A stretch of DNA of 27,396 nt from JBOHDX01 sp050700835 (GCA_050700835.1 JBOHDX010000115.1:1-27396), one strand, 5' to 3'. Positions 1 to 7,254 are shown, counted from the stretch's first letter. Translations and numbers: made by a program. Notes: generated by a model not told the origin, from the letters alone.

Positions 1-168
1 CCCGAACGACGACTGCACCGCCGGCCGCTCGTACTTCGGCGGCCGGTCCGAGGCCAACGCCCGCTCGACCGTCGACCTACCGATACCCAGATCCCGAGCG
101 ACCTGCCGCTGCGGAACACCGTCCGCGGCCAGCCGCCGGATCAAAGCCCAATCCTCCACTGAGTTCAC
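1..168 (-). CDS. istA: IS21-family transposase IstA, N-terminal part (runs off window)
   Basis: Only the first 56 codons are visible, reading leftward from a GTG at 168. The product begins VNSVEDWALIRRLAADG and continues through a helix-turn-helix (QRQVARDLGIGRSTVERAL) to ASDRPPKYERP. This is the DNA-binding N-terminus typical of actinobacterial IS21 IstA proteins, which act with the ATPase IstB in cut-and-paste transposition. The catalytic DDE core and istB would lie outside the window to the left. An in-frame GTG at 159 is an alternative start. Whether the element is intact cannot be judged. Assignment rests on recognition of the HTH and the following conserved stretch. Confidence 0.8.
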   Translation of the reverse strand, partial: MNSVEDWALIRRLAADGVPQRQVARDLGIGRSTVERALASDRPPKYERPAVQSSFG

Positions 169-186
169 CCATCCAATCTGTCTGGG

Positions 187-237
187 TGGCCTCGTTTTCG
201 ACCGTCGCTATGGCCTCGATTTCAAGCGTCGTCGACA
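187..237. repeat. IS21-type terminal repeats (two 21-bp direct repeats and probable IS end)
   Basis: Two 21-bp direct repeats lie 24 bp apart, at 187-207 and 211-231, and agree at 18 of 21 positions (both begin tggcctcg and end cgtcg). They sit between the istA start and the sequence gtcgaca at 231-237, which read outward gives TGTCGAC. IS21 family elements are known to carry multiple short repeats at their ends and to begin with TG. The element end is therefore inferred to be near 237. The opposite end is not in the window, so the boundary is not proven. Confidence 0.6.
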
Positions 238-266
238 CTCTTTGATCAGACCCGGATCCGCGTCAG

Positions 267-296
267 AACCCGCGGATCGGCGCTCATCCGCGGGTT
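267..296. repeat. Perfect 11-bp inverted repeat built from the repeat-array motif
   Basis: Arms aacccgcggat (267-277) and atccgcgggtt (286-296) are perfect reverse complements with an 8-nt loop. The arm is the same core (aacccgcgga) that recurs in the tandem array at 399-541, so this is one direct and one inverted copy of that motif. It lies beyond the 3' end of the leftward ribonuclease gene and could act as a bidirectional terminator hairpin, but there is no T-run. Confidence 0.6.
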
Positions 297-324
297 TCGG
301 CGCCCGCCGGATTGCGACTGGCGT

Positions 325-397
325 GAGATCACAATTGCAGGCGACCTAAGCGCCCTCCGTCCGCCTCAAAATGTGATCTCGCGGCGGACGGGGGCGC
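325..397. repeat. Two interleaved inverted repeats (A-B-A'-B')
   Basis: Repeat A is gagatcaca (325-333) with its complement tgtgatctc (372-380). Repeat B is gcgccctccgtccgcc (350-365) with its complement ggcggacgggggcgc (383-397), one base short of perfect. B starts inside the A loop and closes outside it, so both helices together would form a pseudoknot or they would be mutually exclusive. No coding potential was recognised. It may be a small non-autonomous (MITE-like) element bounded by the A arms, or a switch-like RNA structure. Confidence 0.5.
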
Positions 398-398
398 T

Positions 399-541
399 GC
401 GGATGGGCGGGCCGAAACCCGCGGATCGGCGCCAAAACCCGCGGACCGGCGAGCCAAAACCCGCGGACCGGCGAGCCAAAACCCGCAGATCGGCGGGCCA
501 GAACCCGCGGATGGGCGGGCCGAAACCCGCGGATCGCCGGG
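399..541. repeat. 22-bp tandem repeat array (about 6.5 copies)
   Basis: Consecutive units start at 399, 421, 441, 463, 485, 507 and 529. All are 22 nt except the second (20 nt) and the truncated last. The consensus is gcggatcggcgggccaaaaccc; units at 441 and 463 are identical, and units at 399 and 507 are identical. There are no unique spacers between units, so this is not a CRISPR. The array abuts the stop codon of the leftward ribonuclease gene (544) and would be transcribed as its 3' trailer. Confidence 0.85.
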
Positions 542-543
542 AG

Positions 544-1977
544 TCAGGCGAGGTCGAAGCGGACGGTACGCGAGTCGAGGTTGGCGGCGACCAGGCGCAC
601 CCGCACCTCGTCGCCGAGCGGCAGCGGCGTCGCCGACTCCACGGGCGCGTCCACGGCCGGGTCGGAGACCATCACCGAGCCCTTGCGGGCATCCTTGTCG
701 TCGGTCTCGGTGACGACACCACCGAAGATCTGCCCGATCGAGCCGGACAACACGCCGGCCTCGACCAGGTCGAGCACCTGCCGGTCGAACTGATGCGCAC
801 GGCGATCGCTCGCCTCCATCGTCTTGGGCAGCTCCGGGAGCGCCTGCGTCACCCAGTCGGGTACGTCCTCGTCCTCCGACAGCGCGACGCAGACCTCGCC
901 GACGTACCGGTCGACCAGGCGTCGCATCGGCGCCGTGCAGTGGGCGTACGGCGCGGCGATCGCGGCGTGCAACGGCTGGGGCGGCACCGCGCCGTCGAAC
1001 GCGACGTAGCCGGCACCGCGCAGCAGCCGAGTGCAGGCTTCGAGCATCGCCGCGTGCGGGGGTCTGGCAGGTTCCAGCGAGCGAACGAAGTCGGGATAGT
1101 CCATCACCTGTGGCCAGGGGATCCGCAACGCCTGCGCGGTACGCCGCAGGCGGGCCAGGTCGCGGGGCTCGGCCGGAGGCAGGACGCGAAGCACGCCGAC
1201 CTCGGCGTACATCATCAGCTCAGCCGCCGCCATGCCGGTGAGGAGGGAGATCCGGGCGTTCCAGTCCTCCACAGGGCTCTGCGCGCGGTACGCCAGGGAC
1301 CACCGGCCGTCCTCGGCCACGATCTCCTGCTCCGGCAACGGAAGGCTGACTCCGCCGCGTTCACGTTCACGCTCCTGGCGCAGCATCCCGATCTCACGCA
1401 GCAGACCGAAGACCTCGGGCTCGTTGCCGGCGTCGAGCTGCTGCTGGACCGATGCATAGTCGTACTGCGCTCGGCTGCGCACCTGCGCACGGTGCACTTC
1501 CACATGGGTGCCCTCCCCCGTGGCGTCCAGGTCGATCCGCCACACCAGAGCGGGTCGCAGCTGGTCCGGCAGCAGGCTTGCGGCACCCTCGCTCAGCACT
1601 GCCGGATGCAACAGGATCGAGCGGTCCGGGCCAAACAGCGTCTCGCCACGGTTGTGCGCCTCCGCGTCTATGGCACCGCCGGGGCGCACGAAGGCACCGA
1701 TGTCGGCGATGGCGTACCACACGGTGAAGCCGTCACCCCTGCGCTCCAGGTGCATGGCTTGGTCGAGGTCCTTGGCGCCGAGCGGGTCGATCGTGACGAA
1801 CGGCAGGTCGGTGTGGTCCCGCTCCGGCAGGGACACCTGCGCGAGCGCGGCGTCGGCCTCAGCCTGGACGTCGGCCGGGAACTCCACGGTGATGCCGAGA
1901 TCCTCGACGATCGTGGCGATACCCGCCCGGAACCTCGACGCGGCGGCATCGCGCACGTGCACCCGGCGACCCTGCAT
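544..1977 (-). CDS. RNB-domain (RNase II family) ribonuclease
   Basis: This 477-aa protein is an RNase II/R-type 3'-5' exoribonuclease in its short actinobacterial form, with an RNB core and little N-terminal cold-shock extension. The metal-site signature is TIDPLGAKDLDQA at residues 62-74. It keeps three of the usual acidic residues (D64, D70, D72) but has Gln73 where E. coli RNase II has a fourth Asp. A downstream arginine-rich stretch near the RNB C-terminus (APMRRLVDRY) matches the conserved substrate-proximal region. The ATG at 1977 lies 6 nt after TAGGGT (1984-1989 on this strand), suggesting a leaderless mRNA. It is divergent from the permease with only 56 bp between the two starts. 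A repeat array follows its stop. Family assignment is firm; the RNA substrate is unknown. Confidence 0.88.
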   Translation of the reverse strand: MQGRRVHVRDAAASRFRAGIATIVEDLGITVEFPADVQAEADAALAQVSLPERDHTDLPFVTIDPLGAKDLDQAMHLERRGDGFTVWYAIADIGAFVRPGGAIDAEAHNRGETLFGPDRSILLHPAVLSEGAASLLPDQLRPALVWRIDLDATGEGTHVEVHRAQVRSRAQYDYASVQQQLDAGNEPEVFGLLREIGMLRQERERERGGVSLPLPEQEIVAEDGRWSLAYRAQSPVEDWNARISLLTGMAAAELMMYAEVGVLRVLPPAEPRDLARLRRTAQALRIPWPQVMDYPDFVRSLEPARPPHAAMLEACTRLLRGAGYVAFDGAVPPQPLHAAIAAPYAHCTAPMRRLVDRYVGEVCVALSEDEDVPDWVTQALPELPKTMEASDRRAHQFDRQVLDLVEAGVLSGSIGQIFGGVVTETDDKDARKGSVMVSDPAVDAPVESATPLPLGDEVRVRLVAANLDSRTVRFDLA

Positions 1978-1983
1978 GCAGCC

Positions 1984-1989
1984 ACCCTA
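1984..1989 (-). promoter_or_regulatory. -10 element of leaderless promoter for the RNB ribonuclease
   Basis: On the minus strand TAGGGT is followed by 6 nt and the ATG at 1977. This TANNNT-N6-start spacing is the known actinobacterial leaderless pattern. The facing -10 for the permease lies at 2022-2027, so the two divergent promoters overlap in their -35 regions. No -35 consensus is evident. Confidence 0.55.
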
Positions 1990-2021
1990 GAGGCCGCCGA
2001 GCCACGCCGCCGTGGTCCGCC

Positions 2022-2027
2022 TAACCT
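2022..2027 (+). promoter_or_regulatory. -10 element of leaderless promoter for the permease
   Basis: TAACCT is followed by 6 nt and the GTG at 2034, with no Shine-Dalgarno sequence in between. The same arrangement recurs at several genes in this window. Confidence 0.55.
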
Positions 2028-2033
2028 TGCGCC

Positions 2034-3281
2034 GTGCACCTGGACAGCGTCGTCGCGGTGGTGTCGCTGCTGGCCATGCTGATCACCGCGATGACGTTCC
2101 CGAAGGCGTGGGTAGAGCTGGTGGTAGGCACGCTCGCCGCCGCCGCCGTGCTGGGGATCGGCAAGGTCCCGTGGTCGCGTGCGGACGCCGAGCTACGGCA
2201 CCTACTCCCGGTCGTGACGTTCCTGATCGCGATCTTGGTGCTGGCGGAGTCGTGCGCGCGTGACGGACTGTTCGCCGCGCTCGGTGACCGGGTCGGCAGG
2301 CTGTCGGGAGGCCGACCGCAGCGGATGCTGGGGCTGACCTTCGCCAGCGCCGCGACGACCACCGCCGTGCTGAGTCTCGACGCCACCGTCGTCCTTCTCA
2401 CACCCGTCCTCACGAGCGCGGCGGAGGGCCAGGAGATCGACCCTCGGCCGCATGAGTTCGCCTGCGCCCGGCTGGCCAACTCCGCGTCCCTGCTGCTGCC
2501 GGTGTCGAACCTGACCAACCTGCTGGCCTTCGGGGCCACCGGACTTTCGTTCCTGGGGTTCGCGGCCGCGATGGCGCCGGTGTGGCTGGTGGCCGTCGCC
2601 GCCGAGTACGCAGTGCTGCGCTGCTGGTTCCGACGACGCCTGCGTACCCGGGGACAGGCAGAGCCGTTCGAGGTGACGCCGATCCCCCGGTTCGCGCTGG
2701 TGACCGTGCTCGTGGTGTTGGTGGGCTTCGCGGTCACCCAACCGTTCGGCGTCGAGCCGGTGTGGGTTGCCGGCGCTGGTGCCCTGGTCATGGCGGTCCG
2801 ATCATGGGTCGGGCGCTCCTCGACCCCCTGGCGCAGTGTGCTCACCGGCCAGCCCGCGTTCGCCTACTTCGTGCTCTGCTGGGGTGTCGTCGTGGTGGCG
2901 CTGGGCCCCACCTTCGTCGGGACCACAGTGCACCGCATGCTGCCGGCCGGGGACGGGATCGGCGACCTTGTGCTCGTGGCCCTGGTCGCGACTCTGTCGG
3001 CCAACGTACTCAACAACCTCCCGGCGACGTTGCTGCTGCTGCCGTTCGTGACTCCGCTCGGAACCCCTGCTCTGCTGGCGATGCTCGTCGGCGTCAATGT
3101 CGGCTCCAACGCGACCTACGTCGGGTCGCTCGCCAACCTGCTGTGGCGACGCACCCTGGCCCGGCACTCCTCCCCGCCACCCGCCGCCCAGGTGCTTGCG
3201 CTCGGCCTCACCAGCACGCTGCCGGTGCTGCTGTGCTGCGCGGTCGCGGTCGCCGGCTGGTCGGCCCTCCTCGGGCTCTGA
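2034..3281 (+). CDS. ArsB/SLC13-type integral membrane transporter
   Basis: The 415-aa product is almost entirely hydrophobic, with about ten predicted transmembrane segments starting at residue 4. It resembles the ion-transporter superfamily that includes ArsB arsenite permease, NhaD and SLC13 carriers. Supporting features are the polar intramembrane stretches LPVSNLTNLLAFG (around residue 155) and, near the C-terminus, ANVLNNLPATLLLLPF and GVNVGSNATYVGSLANLLW, which match the paired Asn/Gly-rich re-entrant hairpins of this superfamily. The GTG at 2034 is chosen because a TAACCT -10 hexamer lies 6 nt upstream. No arsR or arsC is nearby, so arsenite export is not supported by context and the substrate is unknown. 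It is followed 20 bp later by yaaA, which has its own promoter. Confidence 0.8.
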   Translation: MHLDSVVAVVSLLAMLITAMTFPKAWVELVVGTLAAAAVLGIGKVPWSRADAELRHLLPVVTFLIAILVLAESCARDGLFAALGDRVGRLSGGRPQRMLGLTFASAATTTAVLSLDATVVLLTPVLTSAAEGQEIDPRPHEFACARLANSASLLLPVSNLTNLLAFGATGLSFLGFAAAMAPVWLVAVAAEYAVLRCWFRRRLRTRGQAEPFEVTPIPRFALVTVLVVLVGFAVTQPFGVEPVWVAGAGALVMAVRSWVGRSSTPWRSVLTGQPAFAYFVLCWGVVVVALGPTFVGTTVHRMLPAGDGIGDLVLVALVATLSANVLNNLPATLLLLPFVTPLGTPALLAMLVGVNVGSNATYVGSLANLLWRRTLARHSSPPPAAQVLALGLTSTLPVLLCCAVAVAGWSALLGL

Positions 3282-3289
3282 CCGTCGCC

Positions 3290-3295
3290 TAGGGT
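3290..3295 (+). promoter_or_regulatory. -10 element of leaderless promoter for yaaA
   Basis: TAGGGT is followed by 6 nt and the GTG at 3302. It is packed into the 20-bp gap after the permease stop, so yaaA probably has its own start of transcription despite its tight spacing with the upstream gene. Confidence 0.5.
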
Positions 3296-3301
3296 CGGCG
3301 C

Positions 3302-4066
3302 GTGCTGGTTCTGCTGCCGCCCTCGGAGGGCAAGACGTCGCCGCGACGAGGCAAGCCGCTCGACCTCGCCGCCCTGTCCTTCCCGTCGCTGGCGCCGGCC
3401 CGCCGGGAGGTGCTCGCGTCGTTGCTGGCGCTGTGCACCCACGACCCGGCCAAGGCAGTGACCGTCTTGGGCCTCGGCCCGACCCAGTCCCCCGAGGTGG
3501 CGCACAACGCCCGGCTGCTGACGGCGCCGTCGGCGGCCGCCGAGCGGGTCTACAGCGGTGTGCTCTACGCCGCCCTGGACCTGCCGGGACTCGACGCCGC
3601 GGCTCATCGTCGGGCGGTCCGGCGGATCGCCGTCGCCAGCGGATTGTTCGGACTCGTGCGACTGTCAGACCGGATCCCGGCGTACCGACTTTCCGGCGAC
3701 GTCTCCCTGCCCGGCATCGGGCCGGTCGCAGCGATCTGGCGGCAGGCGTACTCGGGCGCGCTGCCGGACGCGGTCGGACGCGGACCGCTGCTGGACCTGC
3801 GGTCGGGGGTGTACGCCGGGTTCTTCCGACCGAGTGGCGCCCTCGCGGCCCGAACGGTCACGATCCGAGTCCTGCACGAGCAGGGCGGCACCCGCAAGGT
3901 CGTGAGCCACTTCAACAAAGCCACCAAGGGCCGGCTGGTGCGCGACCTCCTGGTCCACGACGTCACCCCCACCCGCATCGGCGGTCTTGTCGACGCGCTT
4001 GGCGACCTCGGCTGGAAGGTCGAGCAACACGACCGCCGGCTCGACGTCGTCGTCTCCGCGGTGTGA
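3302..4066 (+). CDS. yaaA: YaaA family (DUF328) peroxide-stress protein
   Basis: The 254-aa protein opens with MLVLLPPSEGKT, the hallmark N-terminus of the YaaA/DUF328 family. It also has the conserved basic motif VVSHFNKATKGRLVRDLL near residue 200 and LLDLRSGVYAGFF in the middle. E. coli YaaA lowers intracellular free iron during hydrogen peroxide stress and has a DNA-binding fold (family knowledge); no catalytic role is shown here. Length matches the family (about 250-260 aa). The GTG start has a -10 hexamer 6 nt upstream and no Shine-Dalgarno. The gene converges on the RNase H gene, with only 3 bp between the stop codons. Confidence 0.88.
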   Translation: MLVLLPPSEGKTSPRRGKPLDLAALSFPSLAPARREVLASLLALCTHDPAKAVTVLGLGPTQSPEVAHNARLLTAPSAAAERVYSGVLYAALDLPGLDAAAHRRAVRRIAVASGLFGLVRLSDRIPAYRLSGDVSLPGIGPVAAIWRQAYSGALPDAVGRGPLLDLRSGVYAGFFRPSGALAARTVTIRVLHEQGGTRKVVSHFNKATKGRLVRDLLVHDVTPTRIGGLVDALGDLGWKVEQHDRRLDVVVSAV

Positions 4067-4069
4067 GGG

Positions 4070-5215
4070 TCAGTCGGGCAGAGCGGAGAACCCACGCATC
4101 GTGGGTACGCCGTCGGGCCACCACTCGAGTGTGGTCAACGAACCCGGGGCCAGCGTCATCCGGTGCAGCACGTGGGTCGGGGCATCGAGAGCCGCCTGGA
4201 CCAGAGCCTTGATCGGCGTCACGTGACTGACCACCACCACGGTGCCGCCGGGGTATGCCCGCACCAGGGCGTCGCGCGACTGGCGGGCGCGGTGCGCCAC
4301 ATCGGTGGTCGACTCACCGCCCGGCGGGCGGGCGTCGGGCGAGGCAAGCCACGCCGTCAGCTCGTCGGGCCAGCGCCGCTCGACGGTCTCGAGGTCGAGC
4401 GAGTCCCACTCGCCGAACGACGCCTCTGCAAACCCGTCGTCGACGACGACCTCGAGTCCCAGCTCGTCCGCGACGTAGCCGGCGGTCTCCCGGGCCCGCC
4501 GCATCGGGGAGCTGACGAGACCGTCGACGCCGCCACGGCGCTTCAGCCACGATGCGGCCCGCGCAGCCTGTTCTGCACCGGCGTCGTCGAGGCCCGGGTC
4601 CTTGCCACCGCGGCCGGAGAACAACTTGGCTCCGGTCTGCTCGGTCGCTCCGTGACGCAGCAACACGAACGTCGTCGGTGCGCCGTGGTCTCTGTCGCGA
4701 CGCCACCCCACCAGCGGGTCCCCCGGTGACGTCGCGGTCGGATCTGCGTCGTCCTCGGACGAGGTGCGGATGGTGTCCCGATCCCTTGCCCGCTTGGGCT
4801 TCTTGCCTTGGGCGATGTCGAGGGCGACGTTGAGGATCGCATCCGCGGAGTGGTTCTGCTCGCGAGGAACCCACGTCCACTCGACGCCGATCGGCGCCAA
4901 CCGCTGCGCCTGCACCGCCAACGGCCGCATGTCCGGGTGCTTGACCTTCCACCGCCCAGCCATCTGCTCGATGACGAGCTTGGAGTCCATGCGTACCTCG
5001 AGGTCCGCCTCGGGTGCGTGCTCGGCCGCGAGCTCCAGCCCCGCGATCAGGCCGCGGTACTCGGCCACGTTGTTGGTCGCCACCCCGATGACCTCAGCCC
5101 GCTCGGCGATGACCTCACCGGTCTCGGGGTCTCGCACGAGTGCGCCATAGGCAGCCAGGCCCGGGTTGCCGCGGGAGCCACCGTCGGCCTCCACCACGAC
5201 CCGGCGGTACGCCAT
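4070..5215 (-). CDS. Bifunctional RNase HI / histidine (acid) phosphatase
   Basis: This 381-aa two-domain protein matches the layout of M. tuberculosis Rv2228c. Residues 1-140 form an RNase HI domain with the acidic site D11 (in EADGGSRGNPG), E52 (NVAEYRG), D77 (MDSKL) and D125 (NHSADAI). A charged linker follows, and from about 180 there is a histidine phosphatase (CobC/PGM-like) domain with nucleophile H188 in LLRHGATE, the SSPMRRARETA motif and a second His in SHVTPIK. It cleaves RNA in RNA:DNA hybrids; the phosphatase substrate is uncertain, with alpha-ribazole phosphate or a related compound suggested by family knowledge. The ATG at 5215 shares one base with the stop of the zinc-ribbon gene (TGATG), implying translational coupling. 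An upstream in-frame extension was rejected because it overlaps that gene and reads as low-complexity basic sequence. Confidence 0.92.
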   Translation of the reverse strand: MAYRRVVVEADGGSRGNPGLAAYGALVRDPETGEVIAERAEVIGVATNNVAEYRGLIAGLELAAEHAPEADLEVRMDSKLVIEQMAGRWKVKHPDMRPLAVQAQRLAPIGVEWTWVPREQNHSADAILNVALDIAQGKKPKRARDRDTIRTSSEDDADPTATSPGDPLVGWRRDRDHGAPTTFVLLRHGATEQTGAKLFSGRGGKDPGLDDAGAEQAARAASWLKRRGGVDGLVSSPMRRARETAGYVADELGLEVVVDDGFAEASFGEWDSLDLETVERRWPDELTAWLASPDARPPGGESTTDVAHRARQSRDALVRAYPGGTVVVVSHVTPIKALVQAALDAPTHVLHRMTLAPGSLTTLEWWPDGVPTMRGFSALPD

Positions 5216-5958
5216 CAGACGCCTGACTCCGACGTGCGGATCAGGATCCGGTTGCACTCCGGGCAGCGCAGCACCTCGTCCGGCGCGGCCGCGGCGATGT
5301 CGCGGAGGTCGGCGCTGTTGATCTCGAGGCGGCAGCCCTCGCACCGGCGCTGGTGCAACGGTGCAGCGCCGACACCGCCCATCTGCTCGCGCAGCTTCGC
5401 GTACAACGCCAGCAGCGGCTCGGGCACCGACGCGCTCACTCGCTCGCGCTCGACGACGAGTCCACTGGCCTCGTCGTCGATACCCGCCACCGCCTCGTCC
5501 AGCGCCTTCTGCTCCGCCACGACCGCGTCGTCGATCGCGGCCATCTCGGTGTGCGCCGCATCCAGCGACGTCGCCGCCGTCTCGAGCCGCTGCATCACTT
5601 CGAGCTCCTCGTCCTCCAAGACGCCGATCCGTCGGTCCAGCGTCCCGAGCTCGTGCTGCAAGCTCTCCAGCTCACGCGGCGACGAGACCTGGCCGGCGTC
5701 GAGCCGCTGCTGGGTGCGAGTGCGCCGTTGCCGCACCTGCTCCACATCGGCGTCCGCCTTGCGCTGCGCGGTGTTGAGATCGGCGACGTCGGTGTCGAAC
5801 TCGACCGCTTGCCGGGCTACGTTGCTGCGCTTCTCGGCAAGCTCCGCAAGCTGGGCGTTCTGCGGAAGGCTGCGTTTCCGGTGCGCCAGAGCGGTCAGCC
5901 CCGAGTCGAGGCTCTGCACGTCCAACAGGCTCAACTGTGCGAACGGATCGGCTTTCAG
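5215..5958 (-). CDS. C4 zinc-ribbon coiled-coil protein (Rv2229c-like)
   Basis: The 247-aa product has a long, heptad-rich helical region (residues about 10-190) and a C-terminal zinc ribbon with C206-x2-C209 and C232-x2-C235 (RRCEGCRLE and LRCPECNRI). Such proteins sit next to the RNase H/phosphatase and Nif3-like genes in many actinobacteria. Their role is unknown, though the fold suggests nucleic-acid or protein scaffolding. The start is unusual. The conserved N-terminus (KADPFAQLSLLDVQSLD) is preceded by no ATG, GTG or TTG in frame after the Nif3 stop, but a CTG at 5958 has GAGGAG 6 nt upstream and begins 25 nt after the Nif3 stop. CTG initiation is therefore inferred. It ends in the TGATG overlap with the RNase H gene. 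Confidence 0.85.
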   Translation of the reverse strand: MKADPFAQLSLLDVQSLDSGLTALAHRKRSLPQNAQLAELAEKRSNVARQAVEFDTDVADLNTAQRKADADVEQVRQRRTRTQQRLDAGQVSSPRELESLQHELGTLDRRIGVLEDEELEVMQRLETAATSLDAAHTEMAAIDDAVVAEQKALDEAVAGIDDEASGLVVERERVSASVPEPLLALYAKLREQMGGVGAAPLHQRRCEGCRLEINSADLRDIAAAAPDEVLRCPECNRILIRTSESGV

Positions 5959-5983
5959 CGTGGGCTCCTCGGGGTGTCGGTCC

Positions 5984-7156
5984 TCATCGGGCCAGGCCGC
6001 GCATCGGCAGGTGCGTCGTCCAAGGGTCGGTGACCAGTCGCGAGACCCGGATCTCCACCGTAGCCCCCGACCCCGCAAGGTCCTGCCGCAGGCGTTCGGC
6101 GGCTCGAGGCAGCCAGGTCCACTCGGCCGCCCAGTGGGGTACATCGATCAGCGCGGGGCTGGAAGGGTCCGGGCCGGCGTACTCGCGGAACTCCAAAGCT
6201 GGATGGTGCCGCAGGTCGGAGGTCACGTAGACGTCGACACCGCTGTGGCGTACCGGCTCGAGCAGGAAGTCGCCGGCCCCGCCGCAGACCGCCACTGTCG
6301 CGACCTGACCGTCGGGGTCGCCGGCGACCCGGGCGACGCTGGACGTCGCCGGAAGGGCGGTCACGACACGGCTGGCGAAGTCAGCCAGCGACAGCCGTTG
6401 GGCCAGCCGGCCGATCCGCCCGGAACCCCGGTCCCCCGGCCGGTCGGCCATGGCCAACAGGTCGAAGGCGGGCTCCTCGTAGGGATGTGCCGACCGCAAC
6501 GCGGCCACGACCTGGGAGCGCAGCGGCCTGGCCGCCACCATCTCCAGCCTGGTCTCGTCGACGCGCTCGACCCGGCCGACCTCGCCGATGGCGGGGTTCG
6601 CGCCCTCGCGCGGCCGGAAGGTTCCGACGCCGGTCGAGGTGAACGTGCAACGGTCGTAGTCACCGATGGCGCCGGCGCCGGCTGCCACCAACGCGTCGAC
6701 GACGGCCTCGACGGCGGCGTGCGGCACGAACGTGACGACCTTGTCCAGCGGCTCGACGGGATCCGGGTCGATCGGCCGGAGGTCGTCCAGTCCGAGGGCC
6801 AGCGCGAGGGACTCGGACACGCCTCCGGCTGGGGAGTCGGCGTTGGTGTGGCAGGTGTGCAGCCCGATCCCGTGACCGATCAGGTCGTGCACGACACGGC
6901 CCTTGGGGGCCGCGGCAGCCACCCCATGCACCGCTCTCAGGAGCAGCGGATGATGGGTGACCAGCAGGTCGGCTCCCCACTCGATCGCCTCGTCGACAAC
7001 AGTGGCGACCGGGTCGACGGCGAACAGCACCTTGGACACCGGCGCATCCGGGTGCCCGCAGACGGTGCCGACGGCGTCCCAGTCGTCGGCCCACGCCGGG
7101 TCGTACGCCGCGTCGAGCGCGGCAACGACCGCGGCGAGGGAAGGTGTCTGCGTCAC
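5984..7156 (-). CDS. Nif3-like dinuclear metal centre protein (YbgI/YqfO family)
   Basis: The 390-aa length fits the long form of the Nif3 family with an inserted CutA/PII-like domain, as in B. subtilis YqfO. Metal-ligand motifs are visible: LVTHHPLLL (H68, H69), HTCHTNAD (H100, H103, D107), and a C-terminal DVPHWAAEW (His and Glu). The insert spans roughly residues 135-270. The family has been linked to GTP cyclohydrolase I type 2 annotation, but its reaction is not established. The GTG at 7156 follows TAGCCT by 7 nt. The gene heads a leftward operon with the zinc-ribbon and RNase H/phosphatase genes, the same order as Rv2230c-Rv2229c-Rv2228c. Confidence 0.9.
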   Translation of the reverse strand: MTQTPSLAAVVAALDAAYDPAWADDWDAVGTVCGHPDAPVSKVLFAVDPVATVVDEAIEWGADLLVTHHPLLLRAVHGVAAAAPKGRVVHDLIGHGIGLHTCHTNADSPAGGVSESLALALGLDDLRPIDPDPVEPLDKVVTFVPHAAVEAVVDALVAAGAGAIGDYDRCTFTSTGVGTFRPREGANPAIGEVGRVERVDETRLEMVAARPLRSQVVAALRSAHPYEEPAFDLLAMADRPGDRGSGRIGRLAQRLSLADFASRVVTALPATSSVARVAGDPDGQVATVAVCGGAGDFLLEPVRHSGVDVYVTSDLRHHPALEFREYAGPDPSSPALIDVPHWAAEWTWLPRAAERLRQDLAGSGATVEIRVSRLVTDPWTTHLPMRGLAR

Positions 7157-7163
7157 GCACCGC

Positions 7164-7169
7164 AGGCTA
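7164..7169 (-). promoter_or_regulatory. -10 element of leaderless promoter for the Nif3-zinc ribbon-RNase H operon
   Basis: On the minus strand TAGCCT is followed by 7 nt and the GTG at 7156, without a Shine-Dalgarno. It would drive the three-gene operon down to 4070. Confidence 0.5.
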
Positions 7170-7227
7170 TCCAGGGAGCTCGAGACAGACGTCCTCGGGA
7201 CGACCGCCTGACGATCCGAGCGCGGAC

Positions 7228-7254
7228 CGGACCGGCCAGCCTGGCTGGCCGGTC
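7228..7254 (-). terminator. Hairpin terminator after the cupredoxin gene
   Basis: Arms ggaccggccagcc (7228-7240) and ggctggccggtcc (7242-7254) are perfectly complementary around a single central base, so the real loop must open a few pairs. It lies 23 bp beyond the stop of the leftward cupredoxin gene and before the next promoter. There is no T-tract, which is common for actinobacterial intrinsic terminators. Confidence 0.65.

Noticed and set aside
399..541. CRISPR array
   Set aside because: Units are contiguous with no unique spacers, and no cas genes are present.
373..2082. Rightward open frame through the tandem repeats and opposite the ribonuclease
   Set aside because: It begins in repeat DNA and then runs antisense to the RNB domain; its repeat-derived KPADRR units reflect DNA repeats only.
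2034..3281. Arsenite efflux pump ArsB
   Set aside because: It belongs to the superfamily, but no arsenic regulatory or reductase genes are near and the substrate is not readable from sequence.
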